A DNA stretch of 64,000 bases. Source: Candidatus Cryosericum terrychapinii (GTDB lineage Bacteria; Caldisericota; Caldisericia; Cryosericales; Cryosericaceae). The position numbers and the translations under genes were made by a program. Shown here piece by piece: positions 1 to 8,667 of this stretch (positions are counted from its first letter, which is position 1; every line of letters begins with the position of its first letter). Location of the stretch: contig NZ_QXIS01000032.1 in the NCBI RefSeq assembly GCF_003570925.1, positions 1 through 64,000 on the forward strand, in the 5' to 3' direction. The notes beneath the pieces are model-generated. The model had not been told where the DNA came from. It was given only the letters and a program-made list of their open reading frames with translations, and searched no databases.

Positions 1-846
1 ATCCGGTCCCCGATGATTGGCCAGGTGGAAGCCGCAGTCGAAGCCTGTGACTGCATTCTCGTCAGCGAGCGACATATCCTGGTGAGCCTTTCGGACGCCG
101 CTCGGGCTGCTCACCGCACCATTAACGTTGTTCCCATGATCGACGTCGGTGACCGGCGCGAGGGGATGTCCCCCGACCAGCTGGTTGCTTTTTCCCGGTA
201 TGCGATGATGCTGTCGGGCCTTCATGTGGCTGGCGTTGCTACCAACCTGGGGTGCTTCGCCCGTGTCCAGGCGACGCCGCGCAATCATCAACTGCTGGTG
301 CGCTCCGCTCAGACGCTGCGTGACCAGCTGGGACTGGCGTGTGAGACTGTCTCGACCGGGGGCACGCTGACGCTGACGCTCGTCGAGCACGGTGCCATGC
401 CCGCCGGCATCACCCAGGTCCGCATTGGCGAGGCTCTGGTGCTGGGGACGAGTACGGCTGACGGCAGGTTTATCCCGTGGCTCCGTCAGGACACTGCCAT
501 TCTGCGGGCGGAAATCATCGAGCTGCAGGATAAACAGGCGGAACCAGAGGGACTGGTCCGGTCGGATATCGCAGGTCCCGGCCCACGGTTGCGTGTCAGC
601 TCGAAGGGACTGCGACGCCGGGCGGTGGTCGCCCTGGGCAAGATGGACACTGATATTGATGGACTGACGCCGGTCATGGACGGTGCAGTGGTGCTGGGAG
701 GGTCCAGCGATCACCTGATTGTCGACATCACAGACGGGGAGAGCGACGTCGTCACCGGCGATGTTCTGGAGTTCCGGCTCTCCTATGCTGCACTGGCACG
801 CGCTGCAGCAAGTCCATTTGTGCATTGCATCTACACTGGGGCATAA
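1..846 (+). CDS. alanine/ornithine racemase family PLP enzyme, 5' truncated
   Basis: The last 281 residues of a fold-III PLP racemase of the alanine/ornithine racemase family. The reading frame is open to the window edge, and the residues before the first Met (IRSP, then MIGQVE) match the family's usual interior, so the true start and the PLP-binding lysine lie upstream. Visible family features are the GVATNLGCFA segment, STGGTLTL, and QVRIGEALVLG followed by the C-terminal beta domain. It is 22 bp upstream of the histidine-kinase-like gene and may be co-transcribed with it. Family membership is fairly sure; substrate (ornithine, alanine or another amino acid) cannot be told. Confidence 0.75.
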   Translation: MRSPMIGQVEAAVEACDCILVSERHILVSLSDAARAAHRTINVVPMIDVGDRREGMSPDQLVAFSRYAMMLSGLHVAGVATNLGCFARVQATPRNHQLLVRSAQTLRDQLGLACETVSTGGTLTLTLVEHGAMPAGITQVRIGEALVLGTSTADGRFIPWLRQDTAILRAEIIELQDKQAEPEGLVRSDIAGPGPRLRVSSKGLRRRAVVALGKMDTDIDGLTPVMDGAVVLGGSSDHLIVDITDGESDVVTGDVLEFRLSYAALARAAASPFVHCIYTGA

Positions 847-868
847 GAGTACAGTCGAGGGGGGCAAG

Positions 869-2452
869 ATGAAGGAATGGAACTGGAAAACGATGGTGGA
901 GCTGCCGGCTGATCAGGCACGGCAGGAGCCGGATGCTTCTGGTGTTCCTGAGAGCTGCCCGTGTTCGTGCCTTCGGAGCATGGTGCGCGTGGTGGACGCA
1001 GTCTCGACTGAGCAGGCCGTGCTGGAGGCCCAGGCGGCTCTCGGCGACGTGACCGGTAAGGTGCTCCTCTCCGTCTACCGCAGAGCGGCGGCCGAGGACC
1101 TACTGGACCTTGTTGCGACAGGACATGATATCGGCGACACGCTCGCGCGCATCAGGGTGCCGGTTGCGGCCGCCTCGATGCTGGCCGCCGTGCTGATGGA
1201 TGGCGTCGTGCGCTGGGCGACGGCGGACGAGGGCGACGTGTCCATGGTCGGCGTGGCAGCGCTCCGTGACCGGGGACAGATCATTGGCTTGGTGGTCGCC
1301 GAGTTTGCACGCGGTGGTAGTACAGGCGTCGGCAAGGCGTCTGCGGTTTGCCTGCGCTGCGTGGTCTCCGTCATGAGTGTGGTCATCCTGAGAACAATGA
1401 TCGATGAAGCACAGGGGAATCTGCTGACGTTGGCCCGTTATCGCAGTGTGGCGGAGCTTTCCGTGCAGGTAACCCACGACTTCAACAACATGATGCAGGG
1501 GGTGCTCGGCAACGCGGCGCTAGCCAAGATGGACGTACCCGAAGATAGTCCTGTCGCGGTGTCGATGGCTGCTATTGAGGAGTCCGCCACGCGGGCCTCA
1601 GTTCTGGCACGCAAGCTGCTGAACTTCGCGCATGACAGTGCCAGAGGCGGCGCAACATGCGACGCGGTCAAGGCGGCCTCAGATGCGCTTGACCTGGCAG
1701 GGACGCTGTACCTCAAGGGAGTCACAGTCACGAAGGATCTGCCTGGACATGCCGTTCCCGTGCGCATGACCGACAACGACCTGCAGAATACATTGATTCT
1801 GCTCATCAAATCCGGTGTTGTTCGGCTCAGGCCAGTCACTGGAGCCCAGTTGAGCATCGCCGGTGATCCGACGAGTGAGCGCGCAGAGGTTCGACTGGAG
1901 CTTGATGGCGTTACCCAGGCGATCAGTAGTGAGGATGGCACGAAGGCAGAACTGCTGGCGTCGGCGGCGCAGGCGGTGGCAACTAGGAGTGGAGCGTCGC
2001 TTGGCCTCGCGTCCGCCCCGGGAGTCATCAGCATAGTTCTGACGGTGGCAAGAGAGGTAACACAACATTCTTCGTCCGGTTCTGGCGCCACGGCGGCGCC
2101 GGCTCAGGGGATCGAGCTCAGGGGGACGCGCGTGGTGGTCGTCGGCAAGCCGTCACCGCTGGTCATGCTGCTCGGCGCGACAGGGTGTACAGCACAGGCG
2201 GCGTTGACCTGGGAGGATGCTGCACAGGATGTAGCACACTTCGCTCCAAGCGTAGCACTGGCCATCATCAGCGACAACTCCGACCTGGATGCGGCGGTGG
2301 AAGGCCGCAGGCGTCTGGGCCTGCCAGTTATTGTCATTTGTCAACATGGCGTCGGCTGTCCTGCCGACAAGGCATCGTCCGTCGATGGTGTCCTGGGGCT
2401 GCCTCTCGACCTCGACGACCTGCGTCGCATACTCACTCGCGTCCTTCACTGA
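869..2452 (+). CDS. degenerate hybrid histidine kinase-like protein
   Basis: A 527-residue protein. The ATG at 869 is chosen because a GAGGGGGG ribosome site lies just upstream; longer versions overlap the racemase. Residues 200-250 hold a good dimerisation/H-box (THDFNNMMQGVLGNA, His about 203) of the HDFNN kinase class. The following ATPase region is poor: the N-box position reads LQNTLILLIKSG without the usual Asn, and no clear DxGxG box is visible. The C-terminal 120 residues (GTRVVVVGKPSP onward) resemble a receiver fold but lack an obvious phospho-acceptor Asp near the second strand. No transmembrane segment is seen, so it is probably cytosolic. It could be a pseudokinase or scaffold. 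Confidence 0.55.
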   Translation: MKEWNWKTMVELPADQARQEPDASGVPESCPCSCLRSMVRVVDAVSTEQAVLEAQAALGDVTGKVLLSVYRRAAAEDLLDLVATGHDIGDTLARIRVPVAAASMLAAVLMDGVVRWATADEGDVSMVGVAALRDRGQIIGLVVAEFARGGSTGVGKASAVCLRCVVSVMSVVILRTMIDEAQGNLLTLARYRSVAELSVQVTHDFNNMMQGVLGNAALAKMDVPEDSPVAVSMAAIEESATRASVLARKLLNFAHDSARGGATCDAVKAASDALDLAGTLYLKGVTVTKDLPGHAVPVRMTDNDLQNTLILLIKSGVVRLRPVTGAQLSIAGDPTSERAEVRLELDGVTQAISSEDGTKAELLASAAQAVATRSGASLGLASAPGVISIVLTVAREVTQHSSSGSGATAAPAQGIELRGTRVVVVGKPSPLVMLLGATGCTAQAALTWEDAAQDVAHFAPSVALAIISDNSDLDAAVEGRRRLGLPVIVICQHGVGCPADKASSVDGVLGLPLDLDDLRRILTRVLH

Positions 2453-2453
2453 C

Positions 2454-2498
2454 CAATTGTGAATCCCATTGTACCAGGTACAATGGGATTCACAATTG
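2454..2498. terminator. perfect 21-bp inverted repeat between convergent genes
   Basis: Arms at 2454-2474 and 2478-2498 are exact reverse complements around a 3-base spacer. The element starts just after the plus-strand kinase-like gene and ends 15 bp before the end of the minus-strand CYTH gene, the usual place for a bidirectional terminator. There is no T-run on either side, so Rho-independent function is unproven. Confidence 0.5.
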
Positions 2499-2513
2499 AT
2501 GACAGAATGTCCG

Positions 2514-3155
2514 TCAGATGAGTTCGAGTGCCTTGAGCCCGTCCTGGTACTTGGATGAGGCGCGACGGGGGACGACGGCGAAAAACGTCTCGAACGCGCG
2601 CATCAGATCCTGAAGACCCTCGACCGAACCGGCTTCCTGCTCAATCTCCAGTTCGGTTGCGTCTGCCTTGTGGCCAGGCTTGCGGGGGGAGCTGAAGACG
2701 ACCGTGTCACACGCGATCTCGTAGGCGCGCTCGCCCTCATGGAGGACGTAATGGAGGGAGCGCTTGTCCATCGATCGCAGGGAAGCAGACAGGGTCACGT
2801 CCTTCAGCAGTCCAGCTGACGAAGGTATCAGCCGCAGGATGTCCTCCGCGCTTGGCAGTGATTTCTCCGAAAATCCCGGGGCGTCGACCTCGTCCTCGGG
2901 ACGCTCCTGTACCAACCCGTCAGATGAGGCGGACGGACCCTTGAGAGAGAGAAAAACCCTGCCCTGCATGATGCGCAGGCGCAGGGCGTGGCGGCTGTAG
3001 AACAGGGTCAGTTCGGGAGTGTCGAGGTAGATAGTCAGGATGTCGACGGTTCCGGCGTGCTCGAGCGCGAAGTTTCCAATGTGGTCCATGGCGTTCAGGC
3101 GCCGAAACAACGCCTGGTCTAGGACCTGATACTTGACTTCGCGCTCTATGCCCAC
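2514..3155 (-). CDS. CYTH domain protein
   Basis: A 213-residue CYTH (CyaB/thiamine triphosphatase) family protein. The N-terminal ExExK signature appears as EREVKY, followed by the strand pattern YLDTPELTL, ALRLRIMQGRVFLSLKG and later ATELEIEQEAG and RASSKYQDGL, which supply the acidic and basic residues of the triphosphate tunnel. Members hydrolyse inorganic or organic triphosphates or act in polyphosphate metabolism. It begins 1 bp after the dipeptidase stop, so the two are almost certainly co-transcribed. Exact substrate is unknown. Confidence 0.8.
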   Translation of the reverse strand: MGIEREVKYQVLDQALFRRLNAMDHIGNFALEHAGTVDILTIYLDTPELTLFYSRHALRLRIMQGRVFLSLKGPSASSDGLVQERPEDEVDAPGFSEKSLPSAEDILRLIPSSAGLLKDVTLSASLRSMDKRSLHYVLHEGERAYEIACDTVVFSSPRKPGHKADATELEIEQEAGSVEGLQDLMRAFETFFAVVPRRASSKYQDGLKALELI

Positions 3156-3156
3156 C

Positions 3157-4560
3157 TTATCCCTTCAGAAGCTCTGCCATGGCGTACGCGTAAATGCGCG
3201 TCGCCTTGAGCAGGGAGTCGACATCGATATACTCGTCCGGAGCGTGTTCAGTCATCGGCTGACCGGGGAACAGTGGTCCAAAGGCCACTGCGCCAGGGAT
3301 GAGCCGCGCGTATGTGCCACCACCGATGGCAAAGCACTTTGCTTCCGTTCCTGTATACTCTGTGTACGCTTTCTGGAGTGTCTGGATCAGTGGCGTGTCG
3401 GGATCGACGTAGTGTGGCGTGCTGTCAGACATGACTGTGAACTCGATCTTGGTCCCCAGCAACTTCTCGACGAACTGGTCGGTGACCTGTTTGCTCGTGA
3501 CCTTGATAGGATACCGGATGTTGATGACCGCGGTGCTGTTGTCATGATCGATCTGCAGGGTGCCCAGATTGAGTGTGAGGACACCCGAGACCTCATCCGC
3601 AAAGTCGACGCCGACACGATGTCCGGTCCACTCGGTACCGACCTCGCGTGCAAGGAACTGCAGGGACTCGTCGCCTTCGAGACAGTGCACGGCGTCCAAC
3701 ACCTGCAGCAGCTTGCCGATGGCGTTGCGGCCCTTCTCGGGAGTAGATGCATGCGCAGGCACGCCTTCTACGTCGAGCTTCAGCTCGCCGTTTGCGAGCG
3801 TCGTCGATACCGAGAACTCGTCCTTTGGCAGGCGCTCGATCAACCCTTGCAGGCGCTGCATCTTGTCATGATCGGTGATCAGGACCGCCTCGGCGTGCTG
3901 CGGTACGACGTTGGAACGCGTGCCGCCCTCGGCGTGACGCAGGATGCCTCCGTGCACGCCGTGACCGACCAGCTGCAGGTTGAGGATCCCCTTCTCGCCG
4001 TTGACGATAGGGAACTCACCATCCGGGCTGAATCCGGCCTCGGGGATGCCGTACTTCTTGAAGTAGTAGTCAAAGTCGACCATTCCGGACTCTTCGTCGG
4101 TGCCAAACAACAGCATGATAGCGTTCCTGGGCTCGATGTGCTGCGCTTGCAGCGCCGCACGGGCGGCAGCCAGCGCAAAGATGGAGGCAATGGCGGGTCC
4201 TTTGTCGTCGGTGGAGCCACGGCCATACAGCCGGCCATCCTTGATGGTACCAGCAAAAGGGGGAACACTCCAGCCCGTTCCTTCTGGTACGACGTCCACA
4301 TGGGTCAGGACAGCATATTGTGTCCCGTCGCCACCCCAGCGGACGCGACCGACGTAGTTCTCCATGTTTTCGGCTGTGAACCGTCGTCCTTCGGCAGTCT
4401 TGAGCATGAACTCGAGAGCACGGCCGACCTCTTTGCCAAACGGTGCATGCGAGCTGGCTGTCGTTGGGTCTTTGACCGACGGGATAGCAATGGCGCCGGA
4501 CAGGGCTACCATCATCTCGTTCTCGTGTTCGTTGAGATAGTTGTCGATAGCTTTCTTCAT
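3157..4560 (-). CDS. pepV: M20 dipeptidase, PepV/Sapep type
   Basis: A 467-residue cytosolic zinc dipeptidase of the PepV-like M20 family. Metal and catalytic motifs are present: THVDVVPEG, GRGSTDDKGP, FGTDEESGM and FSPDGEFPIVNGEKG, the last being characteristic of PepV, and a C-terminal His in PMTEHAPDE. Length matches the family. It cleaves dipeptides from peptide uptake. It sits 12 bp downstream of a chromate-transporter gene and directly upstream of the CYTH gene on the minus strand. The ATG at 4560 has an AGGGGGAA-type ribosome site upstream. Confidence 0.88.
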   Translation of the reverse strand: MKKAIDNYLNEHENEMMVALSGAIAIPSVKDPTTASSHAPFGKEVGRALEFMLKTAEGRRFTAENMENYVGRVRWGGDGTQYAVLTHVDVVPEGTGWSVPPFAGTIKDGRLYGRGSTDDKGPAIASIFALAAARAALQAQHIEPRNAIMLLFGTDEESGMVDFDYYFKKYGIPEAGFSPDGEFPIVNGEKGILNLQLVGHGVHGGILRHAEGGTRSNVVPQHAEAVLITDHDKMQRLQGLIERLPKDEFSVSTTLANGELKLDVEGVPAHASTPEKGRNAIGKLLQVLDAVHCLEGDESLQFLAREVGTEWTGHRVGVDFADEVSGVLTLNLGTLQIDHDNSTAVINIRYPIKVTSKQVTDQFVEKLLGTKIEFTVMSDSTPHYVDPDTPLIQTLQKAYTEYTGTEAKCFAIGGGTYARLIPGAVAFGPLFPGQPMTEHAPDEYIDVDSLLKATRIYAYAMAELLKG

Positions 4561-4572
4561 TCAATTCCCCCT

Positions 4573-5112
4573 TTATCTGAACATCAGGAGCCCGAGTCCA
4601 CCGGCTGCAAGCAACACCAGGAACAGATTGAGCTTCTTCCCATACTTGAGTATAAGCAAAAGGATGCCGAGTGCTGCGATGTATCCCCACCACGCGGGGA
4701 TTCCGCCCCTGGCGATGGAGTAGACGGCGTAGGTGAGCAGAGCCAGCACGACGGGTTGCAGACCGTCGAGAAATGCAGAGACCCAGCGGTTTGTGCGGAA
4801 CGTATGTGCGACAGTCGCGATGATGAGAATGATGATGAACGAGGGCAGGATGACACCTAGTGAGGTGACCAGCGCGCCAGTGAGACCGCGCAACTTGTAC
4901 CCGACAAACGTGGCCATATTGATGGCGACGGGACCGGGAGTGATCTCGCTGATGGCGACGAAGTCCAGAAACTCTTTCATTGGGACCCAGGCCAGATTGA
5001 CGACCAAGTCTTTCTGCAGCAGCGGGATCATGGCCTGTCCGCCACCGAACGTGAACATCCCAATCTTGAAGAAAACGCCGAACAAGGCAAGGAAGCTGAT
5101 CATGACGTTCAT
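4573..5112 (-). CDS. chrA: chromate transporter, short ChrA type (second half)
   Basis: A 179-residue integral membrane protein, half the size of long ChrA, as expected for the paired short-chain type. It carries the family motifs TFGGGQAMIPLL and ITPGPVAINMATFVGYK and about five hydrophobic segments. The ATG at 5112 overlaps the stop of the upstream paralogue by 4 bp (ATGA), so the two are translationally coupled and probably form a heterodimer. The family exports chromate and related oxyanions, although many members have untested substrates. Confidence 0.85.
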   Translation of the reverse strand: MNVMISFLALFGVFFKIGMFTFGGGQAMIPLLQKDLVVNLAWVPMKEFLDFVAISEITPGPVAINMATFVGYKLRGLTGALVTSLGVILPSFIIILIIATVAHTFRTNRWVSAFLDGLQPVVLALLTYAVYSIARGGIPAWWGYIAALGILLLILKYGKKLNLFLVLLAAGGLGLLMFR

Positions 5113-5726
5113 GACGTCCTCTTTGTGGTCGTCGTCCCTGCTCCCCGCGGTTTGAACGCCTCGACGGCGATGCCGATCAGGCCGCCGCCCAGGATGAGCC
5201 AGATGGGGCTGACCTGGTGAACGAAGAACAGGATGACGAGCGATGCCGCGCATACGACAGCGGAGACAATTGTCCATTTCTGCCGTTTGCCCAGGTCGAG
5301 GACAATGGTGGCGATCTGCGCCACGACCCCTACGATGACACCGGCAAAGAAGCGCTGGACCCAGACGTTGTCCTTGAAGCCGGGGAAGAAGACGGCGATG
5401 ATGATGATGACGGCCACGGCCGGGATGCTGACGCCCAGTGTCGCAAGGACGGACCCCAGGACACCGCCCTGCGTGTAGCCGACAAATGTGGCCATGTTGA
5501 CAGCGATCGGGCCAGGTGTGACCTGGCTGATGCCCAGCATGTCATAGAACTCCTCATCCTTGAGCCAGTGATATTGCTCAACGAGGTAGCGCTTCATCAT
5601 CAGGATCATGGCGTACCCACCGCCGATGGTAAACGCCCCGATGATGAAGAAGATCCAGAAGAGCAGAAGCTGTTTTCTGACTGGCGCGTGACCGGCTGTG
5701 TAGGTGATGAGCTTCTTCTGTTCCAT
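5109..5726 (-). CDS. chrA: chromate transporter, short ChrA type (first half)
   Basis: A 205-residue membrane protein of the short ChrA family with FTIGGGYAMILMMKRYL and VTPGPIAVNMATFVGYT motifs. The start at 5726 is chosen because a GGAGGA ribosome site lies 4 bp upstream; a GTG at 5744 is possible but would place that site inside the gene. It overlaps the second chrA gene by 4 bp and follows pta by 76 bp. A ChrB-like protein that may serve the same function lies far away at 58.7 kb. Confidence 0.85.
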   Translation of the reverse strand: MEQKKLITYTAGHAPVRKQLLLFWIFFIIGAFTIGGGYAMILMMKRYLVEQYHWLKDEEFYDMLGISQVTPGPIAVNMATFVGYTQGGVLGSVLATLGVSIPAVAVIIIIAVFFPGFKDNVWVQRFFAGVIVGVVAQIATIVLDLGKRQKWTIVSAVVCAASLVILFFVHQVSPIWLILGGGLIGIAVEAFKPRGAGTTTTKRTS

Positions 5727-5802
5727 GCATTCCTCCGGAGTCACGAAAAGGGCAGCACACGGCCGCCCCAGATTTCTATGTCGTATGGGTCAGTCCCCGC
5801 AA

Positions 5803-6777
5803 CTATGCGTTCAGCAACGCGATGCAGCAGACGTCGCGGATGTCTTCGGGCGAGCAGCCCCGTGACAGGTCGTTGGCCGGCTTTGCAAGACCCTGCGAGA
5901 TGGGCCCGATAGCCTGGGCGCCCGCCAGCCGCTGGACCAGCTTGTAGCCAATGTTGGCGGCGTTGAGCTCGGGGAAGATGAAGACGTTTGCCTTGCCCGC
6001 GACCGGGCTGCCCGGAGCCTTGCGTTCACCGACGGAGGGCACGTACGCGGCGTCGAACTGCAGTTCGCCGTCGAGCAGGAGCTCGGGTGCCTTCTGGTGT
6101 GCCAGTGCGGTCGCCTCACGGACCTTTGTGACCATGTCGTGCTCTGCGGAGCCTTTGGTACTGAAGGACAGCATCGCGACAGCGGGCTCGATGCCTGTCA
6201 GGGTCTTGTACGTCTTTGCAGTAGCGATAGCGACGTCCGCCAGCTGGTCGACGGTAGGGTCAGGAATGATGGCACAGTCGCCAAAGCCCAGCAGCTTGCC
6301 GTCGGGCATCACCATGAGAAACATGGAGCTGACCGTCTTGCAGCCAGGTGCGGTGCCGAGAATCTGCAAGGCAGGCCGCAGCATGTCGCCGGTGCTGTGG
6401 ACCGCGCCAGTCACAAGCGCGTGTGCCATGCCGGTTTCCAGCATGCAGGTGGCAAAGTAGATGGGGTCCACGGACAGCTCAGCCGCTTTCTCGGGTGTCA
6501 TGCCCTTGGCCTTGCGCTTCTCATAGATCAGGGTGGCAAACTCGGCCGCCTTGGGTGATGTCTTCGGATCCACGATTTGCACCCCGGTCAGGTCGACGCC
6601 CAGCCGGGTCGCGTTGGTGCGGATGGACGTCTCGTCCTCGACCAGAATGACGTCTGCCGTTCCGCCGCCGACCAGCATCTGTGCCGCTTTCAGGGTGCGC
6701 TCTTCGTTGCCCTCGGGCAGAATGACGGTGCGGTGCAGGGCCTTCGCCTTGACCCGTATCTCTTCCAGTACACTCAT
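5803..6777 (-). CDS. pta: phosphate acetyltransferase
   Basis: A 324-residue single-domain phosphotransacetylase (short Pta, no DRTGG/AAA N-terminal extension). It interconverts acetyl-CoA and acetyl phosphate in the acetate/ATP-yielding branch of fermentative metabolism. Typical segments include RTVILPEGNEERTLKAA, ALVTGAVHSTGDMLRPALQ, MLSFSTKGSA and FIFPELNAANIGYK. The ATG at 6777 follows a GGGAGGAA ribosome site; an upstream in-frame start at 6792 overlaps that site. No acetate kinase gene is present in this window. Confidence 0.93.
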   Translation of the reverse strand: MSVLEEIRVKAKALHRTVILPEGNEERTLKAAQMLVGGGTADVILVEDETSIRTNATRLGVDLTGVQIVDPKTSPKAAEFATLIYEKRKAKGMTPEKAAELSVDPIYFATCMLETGMAHALVTGAVHSTGDMLRPALQILGTAPGCKTVSSMFLMVMPDGKLLGFGDCAIIPDPTVDQLADVAIATAKTYKTLTGIEPAVAMLSFSTKGSAEHDMVTKVREATALAHQKAPELLLDGELQFDAAYVPSVGERKAPGSPVAGKANVFIFPELNAANIGYKLVQRLAGAQAIGPISQGLAKPANDLSRGCSPEDIRDVCCIALLNA

Positions 6778-6810
6778 GTGTTCCTCCCGCAAAGGTTGAC
6801 TATGCCAAGC

Positions 6811-6816
6811 ATTGTA
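6811..6816 (-). promoter_or_regulatory. probable -10 box for pta
   Basis: On the minus strand a TACAAT hexamer lies about 35 bp upstream of the pta start. A weak -35 (TGGACG) sits 16 bp further upstream. The spacing suggests a short leader for the pta-chrA-chrA-pepV-CYTH run. Confidence 0.4.
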
Positions 6817-6882
6817 CCACGCCAGCGCTCAGCGTCCAGCGGGACGGCGAAACGTTCCGTGCTGTCCATTGCTGTTGTGTCT

Positions 6883-7788
6883 CTATGGCTCTGAGAGCAC
6901 CACTTGAAGTCCAGGATCGTCGGTCAGGATGACGCCCGAGATGCTAGTCGTGTCCACAATGGCGATGATGCGCTGTGCGTCGATGTCGACGACCGCGGAA
7001 AGACTTGCGGTGTGTGAACCCGTAGTCTCAATGGGAACGGTCACAACCCGGCGCAGGAGTACGTAGCCGCTGCTGAGGTACAATGTGGTGGGGTCATACA
7101 TGAACGCCGATTTCTGTTGCTGGCCTCCAGGGTACGGAGTTACGCGCTGATAGACTGCTGCAGTCATTGGGTGTGCCTCGACGACGCGCCCCAAAGCTGC
7201 CACGCTTGCATCGCGTGAAGCGATTTCCTCACCGGTTGCCAGATCCTGCGCTGTCAGCGTACGTGCATCACGAGGGGCGATACGAACAACGCCCTCGGTG
7301 AGCGATGACGATTGTGACGACGAGGCGACAATGCCAACGATGCCGTGCCCCGGCAGCAGAAGCAGGTGACCGGTCCCGCCCGCCAATTCGGCTCGCAACA
7401 GGCCAGTCCCGGCAACCTCGCGGACACTTGTCAAAAGTCCACGTGGATCGCGACCGGTCAACGAGGCAAGCGCCCGTTGCAGCGCACTGGGAGCAGAGTC
7501 TGCTGCTACAGGGACCAGGCGCACAACGCCGGCGGGAATCGTCTGTGTCTCGTGGACTGCCGTTACCATTGGTCGCGTCCAACGGTACCAGACCGTACCT
7601 GTAACCATCACGAGCACGACGATTGCCAGAGCACACGAGGTCCGCGCGACGATGTGCATTCTGTGCCGCCGCTGGTTTAGCCGGGCAATCAGGCGTGCAA
7701 GCGACGCCTCGGTACGGGCATGGTCCTCGGCCGGCTCCCAGTCTGTTGTCTCCAGCAGTTGCTCTATGTCTCTGTCATCTGTTTGCAT
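6883..7788 (-). CDS. membrane anti-sigma-like partner of the adjacent ECF sigma factor
   Basis: A 301-residue protein with an N-terminal cytosolic part of about 45 residues (IEQLLETTDWEP), one transmembrane segment near residues 47-68 and a large outside domain. It lies 34 bp downstream of an ECF sigma gene, and the same arrangement with a paralogous product recurs at 26275-27138. The two share an LLxxxDWE-like N terminus and outside segments such as GIVGIVAS/SLVGVVGM and IVDTTSISGVI/VVNTTQLKGLV. It lacks the HxxxCxxC zinc motif of classic anti-sigma factors. The role is inferred from position and topology. ATG 7788 is preferred; GTG 7803 is an alternative. Confidence 0.6.
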   Translation of the reverse strand: MQTDDRDIEQLLETTDWEPAEDHARTEASLARLIARLNQRRHRMHIVARTSCALAIVVLVMVTGTVWYRWTRPMVTAVHETQTIPAGVVRLVPVAADSAPSALQRALASLTGRDPRGLLTSVREVAGTGLLRAELAGGTGHLLLLPGHGIVGIVASSSQSSSLTEGVVRIAPRDARTLTAQDLATGEEIASRDASVAALGRVVEAHPMTAAVYQRVTPYPGGQQQKSAFMYDPTTLYLSSGYVLLRRVVTVPIETTGSHTASLSAVVDIDAQRIIAIVDTTSISGVILTDDPGLQVVLSEP

Positions 7789-7806
7789 GAGGTTGCCTCT
7801 CACCTA

Positions 7807-7835
7807 TATAACGCACATGAGGTCAGATATCCGAA
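7807..7835 (-). promoter_or_regulatory. ECF-type promoter motif f (anti-sigma gene)
   Basis: Minus strand: TTCGGA at 7830-7835, 16 bp, then CGTTATA at 7807-7813. It overlaps the 3' end of the sigma gene and stands directly before the anti-sigma gene, so it could give that gene its own promoter. It matches five other copies in box sequence and spacing. Confidence 0.65.
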
Positions 7836-8368
7836 AGCTTGCGGCGCAGCAGCCCATATGCATGATTGAGAGCTGCTGTCACTTTGCGCGGACGACATCC
7901 CAGTTCACGTGCAACGTCCCTCGTCGGCATTCGCCTAAGATGTCGCAATGTCACGCACGCACATTCAAAAGGGTTCAACGAACTGATAGCGTTCAGGATT
8001 TCGGGGGCATGCGCTTCGATATTCTTCACCATGTCATCATCGGGGTCGCTGCAGGCGATTTCGGTGACGCCGAGCAGTCCTTCTCGCCCCCTCCTTCGTA
8101 GTTCGTCCATCGCACGGTTACGCGCCACGCAGTACAACCATGGCAGCAGGGGGCGGCGTGTCGAGGCGAGCCAGCCGAGGTGGCTGGTGAGCCGTGCAAA
8201 CGTCTCTTCGGCAACGTCCTCGGCCAGGTCCCTGTCGTGCAGGATACTGAGAGCATAGGAGTAGATATGATGGTGATGGCGGCCGTATAGAACTGCAAAT
8301 GCACGCGAGTCCTCCCGTGCCAGTATCAGCAACTGCTGGTCGCTCTTCTCCTGCAGATTGGGTTCCAC
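7823..8368 (-). CDS. ECF-family RNA polymerase sigma factor
   Basis: A 181-residue sigma-70-like factor with only regions 2 and 4. Region 2 is seen in AFAVLYGRHHHHIYSYALSI, DRDLAEDVAEETFARL and RPLLPWLYCVARNRAMDELRRR; region 4 in LNPFECACVTLRHLRRM and TRDVARELGCRPRKVTAAL. The GTG at 8368 is chosen since GGAGG lies 5 bp upstream and the paralogue at 25688 starts at the matching residue; an upstream in-frame start at 8464 has no comparable support. It is followed by a membrane anti-sigma-like gene. The six TTCNGM-N16-CGTTATA motifs in this window are its best candidate targets. Confidence 0.85.
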   Translation of the reverse strand: MEPNLQEKSDQQLLILAREDSRAFAVLYGRHHHHIYSYALSILHDRDLAEDVAEETFARLTSHLGWLASTRRPLLPWLYCVARNRAMDELRRRGREGLLGVTEIACSDPDDDMVKNIEAHAPEILNAISSLNPFECACVTLRHLRRMPTRDVARELGCRPRKVTAALNHAYGLLRRKLSDI

Positions 8369-8525
8369 TCCCACCTCCAATATGAGTATACGCACAAGAC
8401 AACACAAAGACGAGCCAGCTAATAGCACACACGCTGTTTTGTCAGACAGTTGGCGCACAGACATGCTGGGAGACTGTGGACATACTAGGCAACAGGAGCA
8501 TATATTGGTGGAACATTCGTGGTGA

Positions 8526-8554
8526 TTCGGACATTCTGGACGATCTCCGTTATA
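8526..8554 (+). promoter_or_regulatory. ECF-type promoter motif a (lipoprotein 8668)
   Basis: TTCGGA at 8526-8531, 16 bp, then CGTTATA at 8548-8554 on the plus strand. It lies in the gap between the divergent sigma gene and the secreted protein starting at 8668. The -35 box is identical to that of motif f. The rest of the roughly 300-bp gap (8369-8667) shows no gene. Confidence 0.65.
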
Positions 8555-8667
8555 TAGATGAGAGGAGGTGAGATGGAGGTTTCAACAATGAGCAACAACA
8601 TCTCCTCCGGCGACATCACATGGGAACCAGAGGGATACGTGGTACCAAGAGACTAGAGGAGGACTTC

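Noticed and set aside
3133-4860. 575-codon plus-strand ORF
   Set aside because: It is the antisense shadow of the PepV and chromate transporter genes, which have full family motifs; its own product is Asp/Val/Gly-rich and matches nothing.
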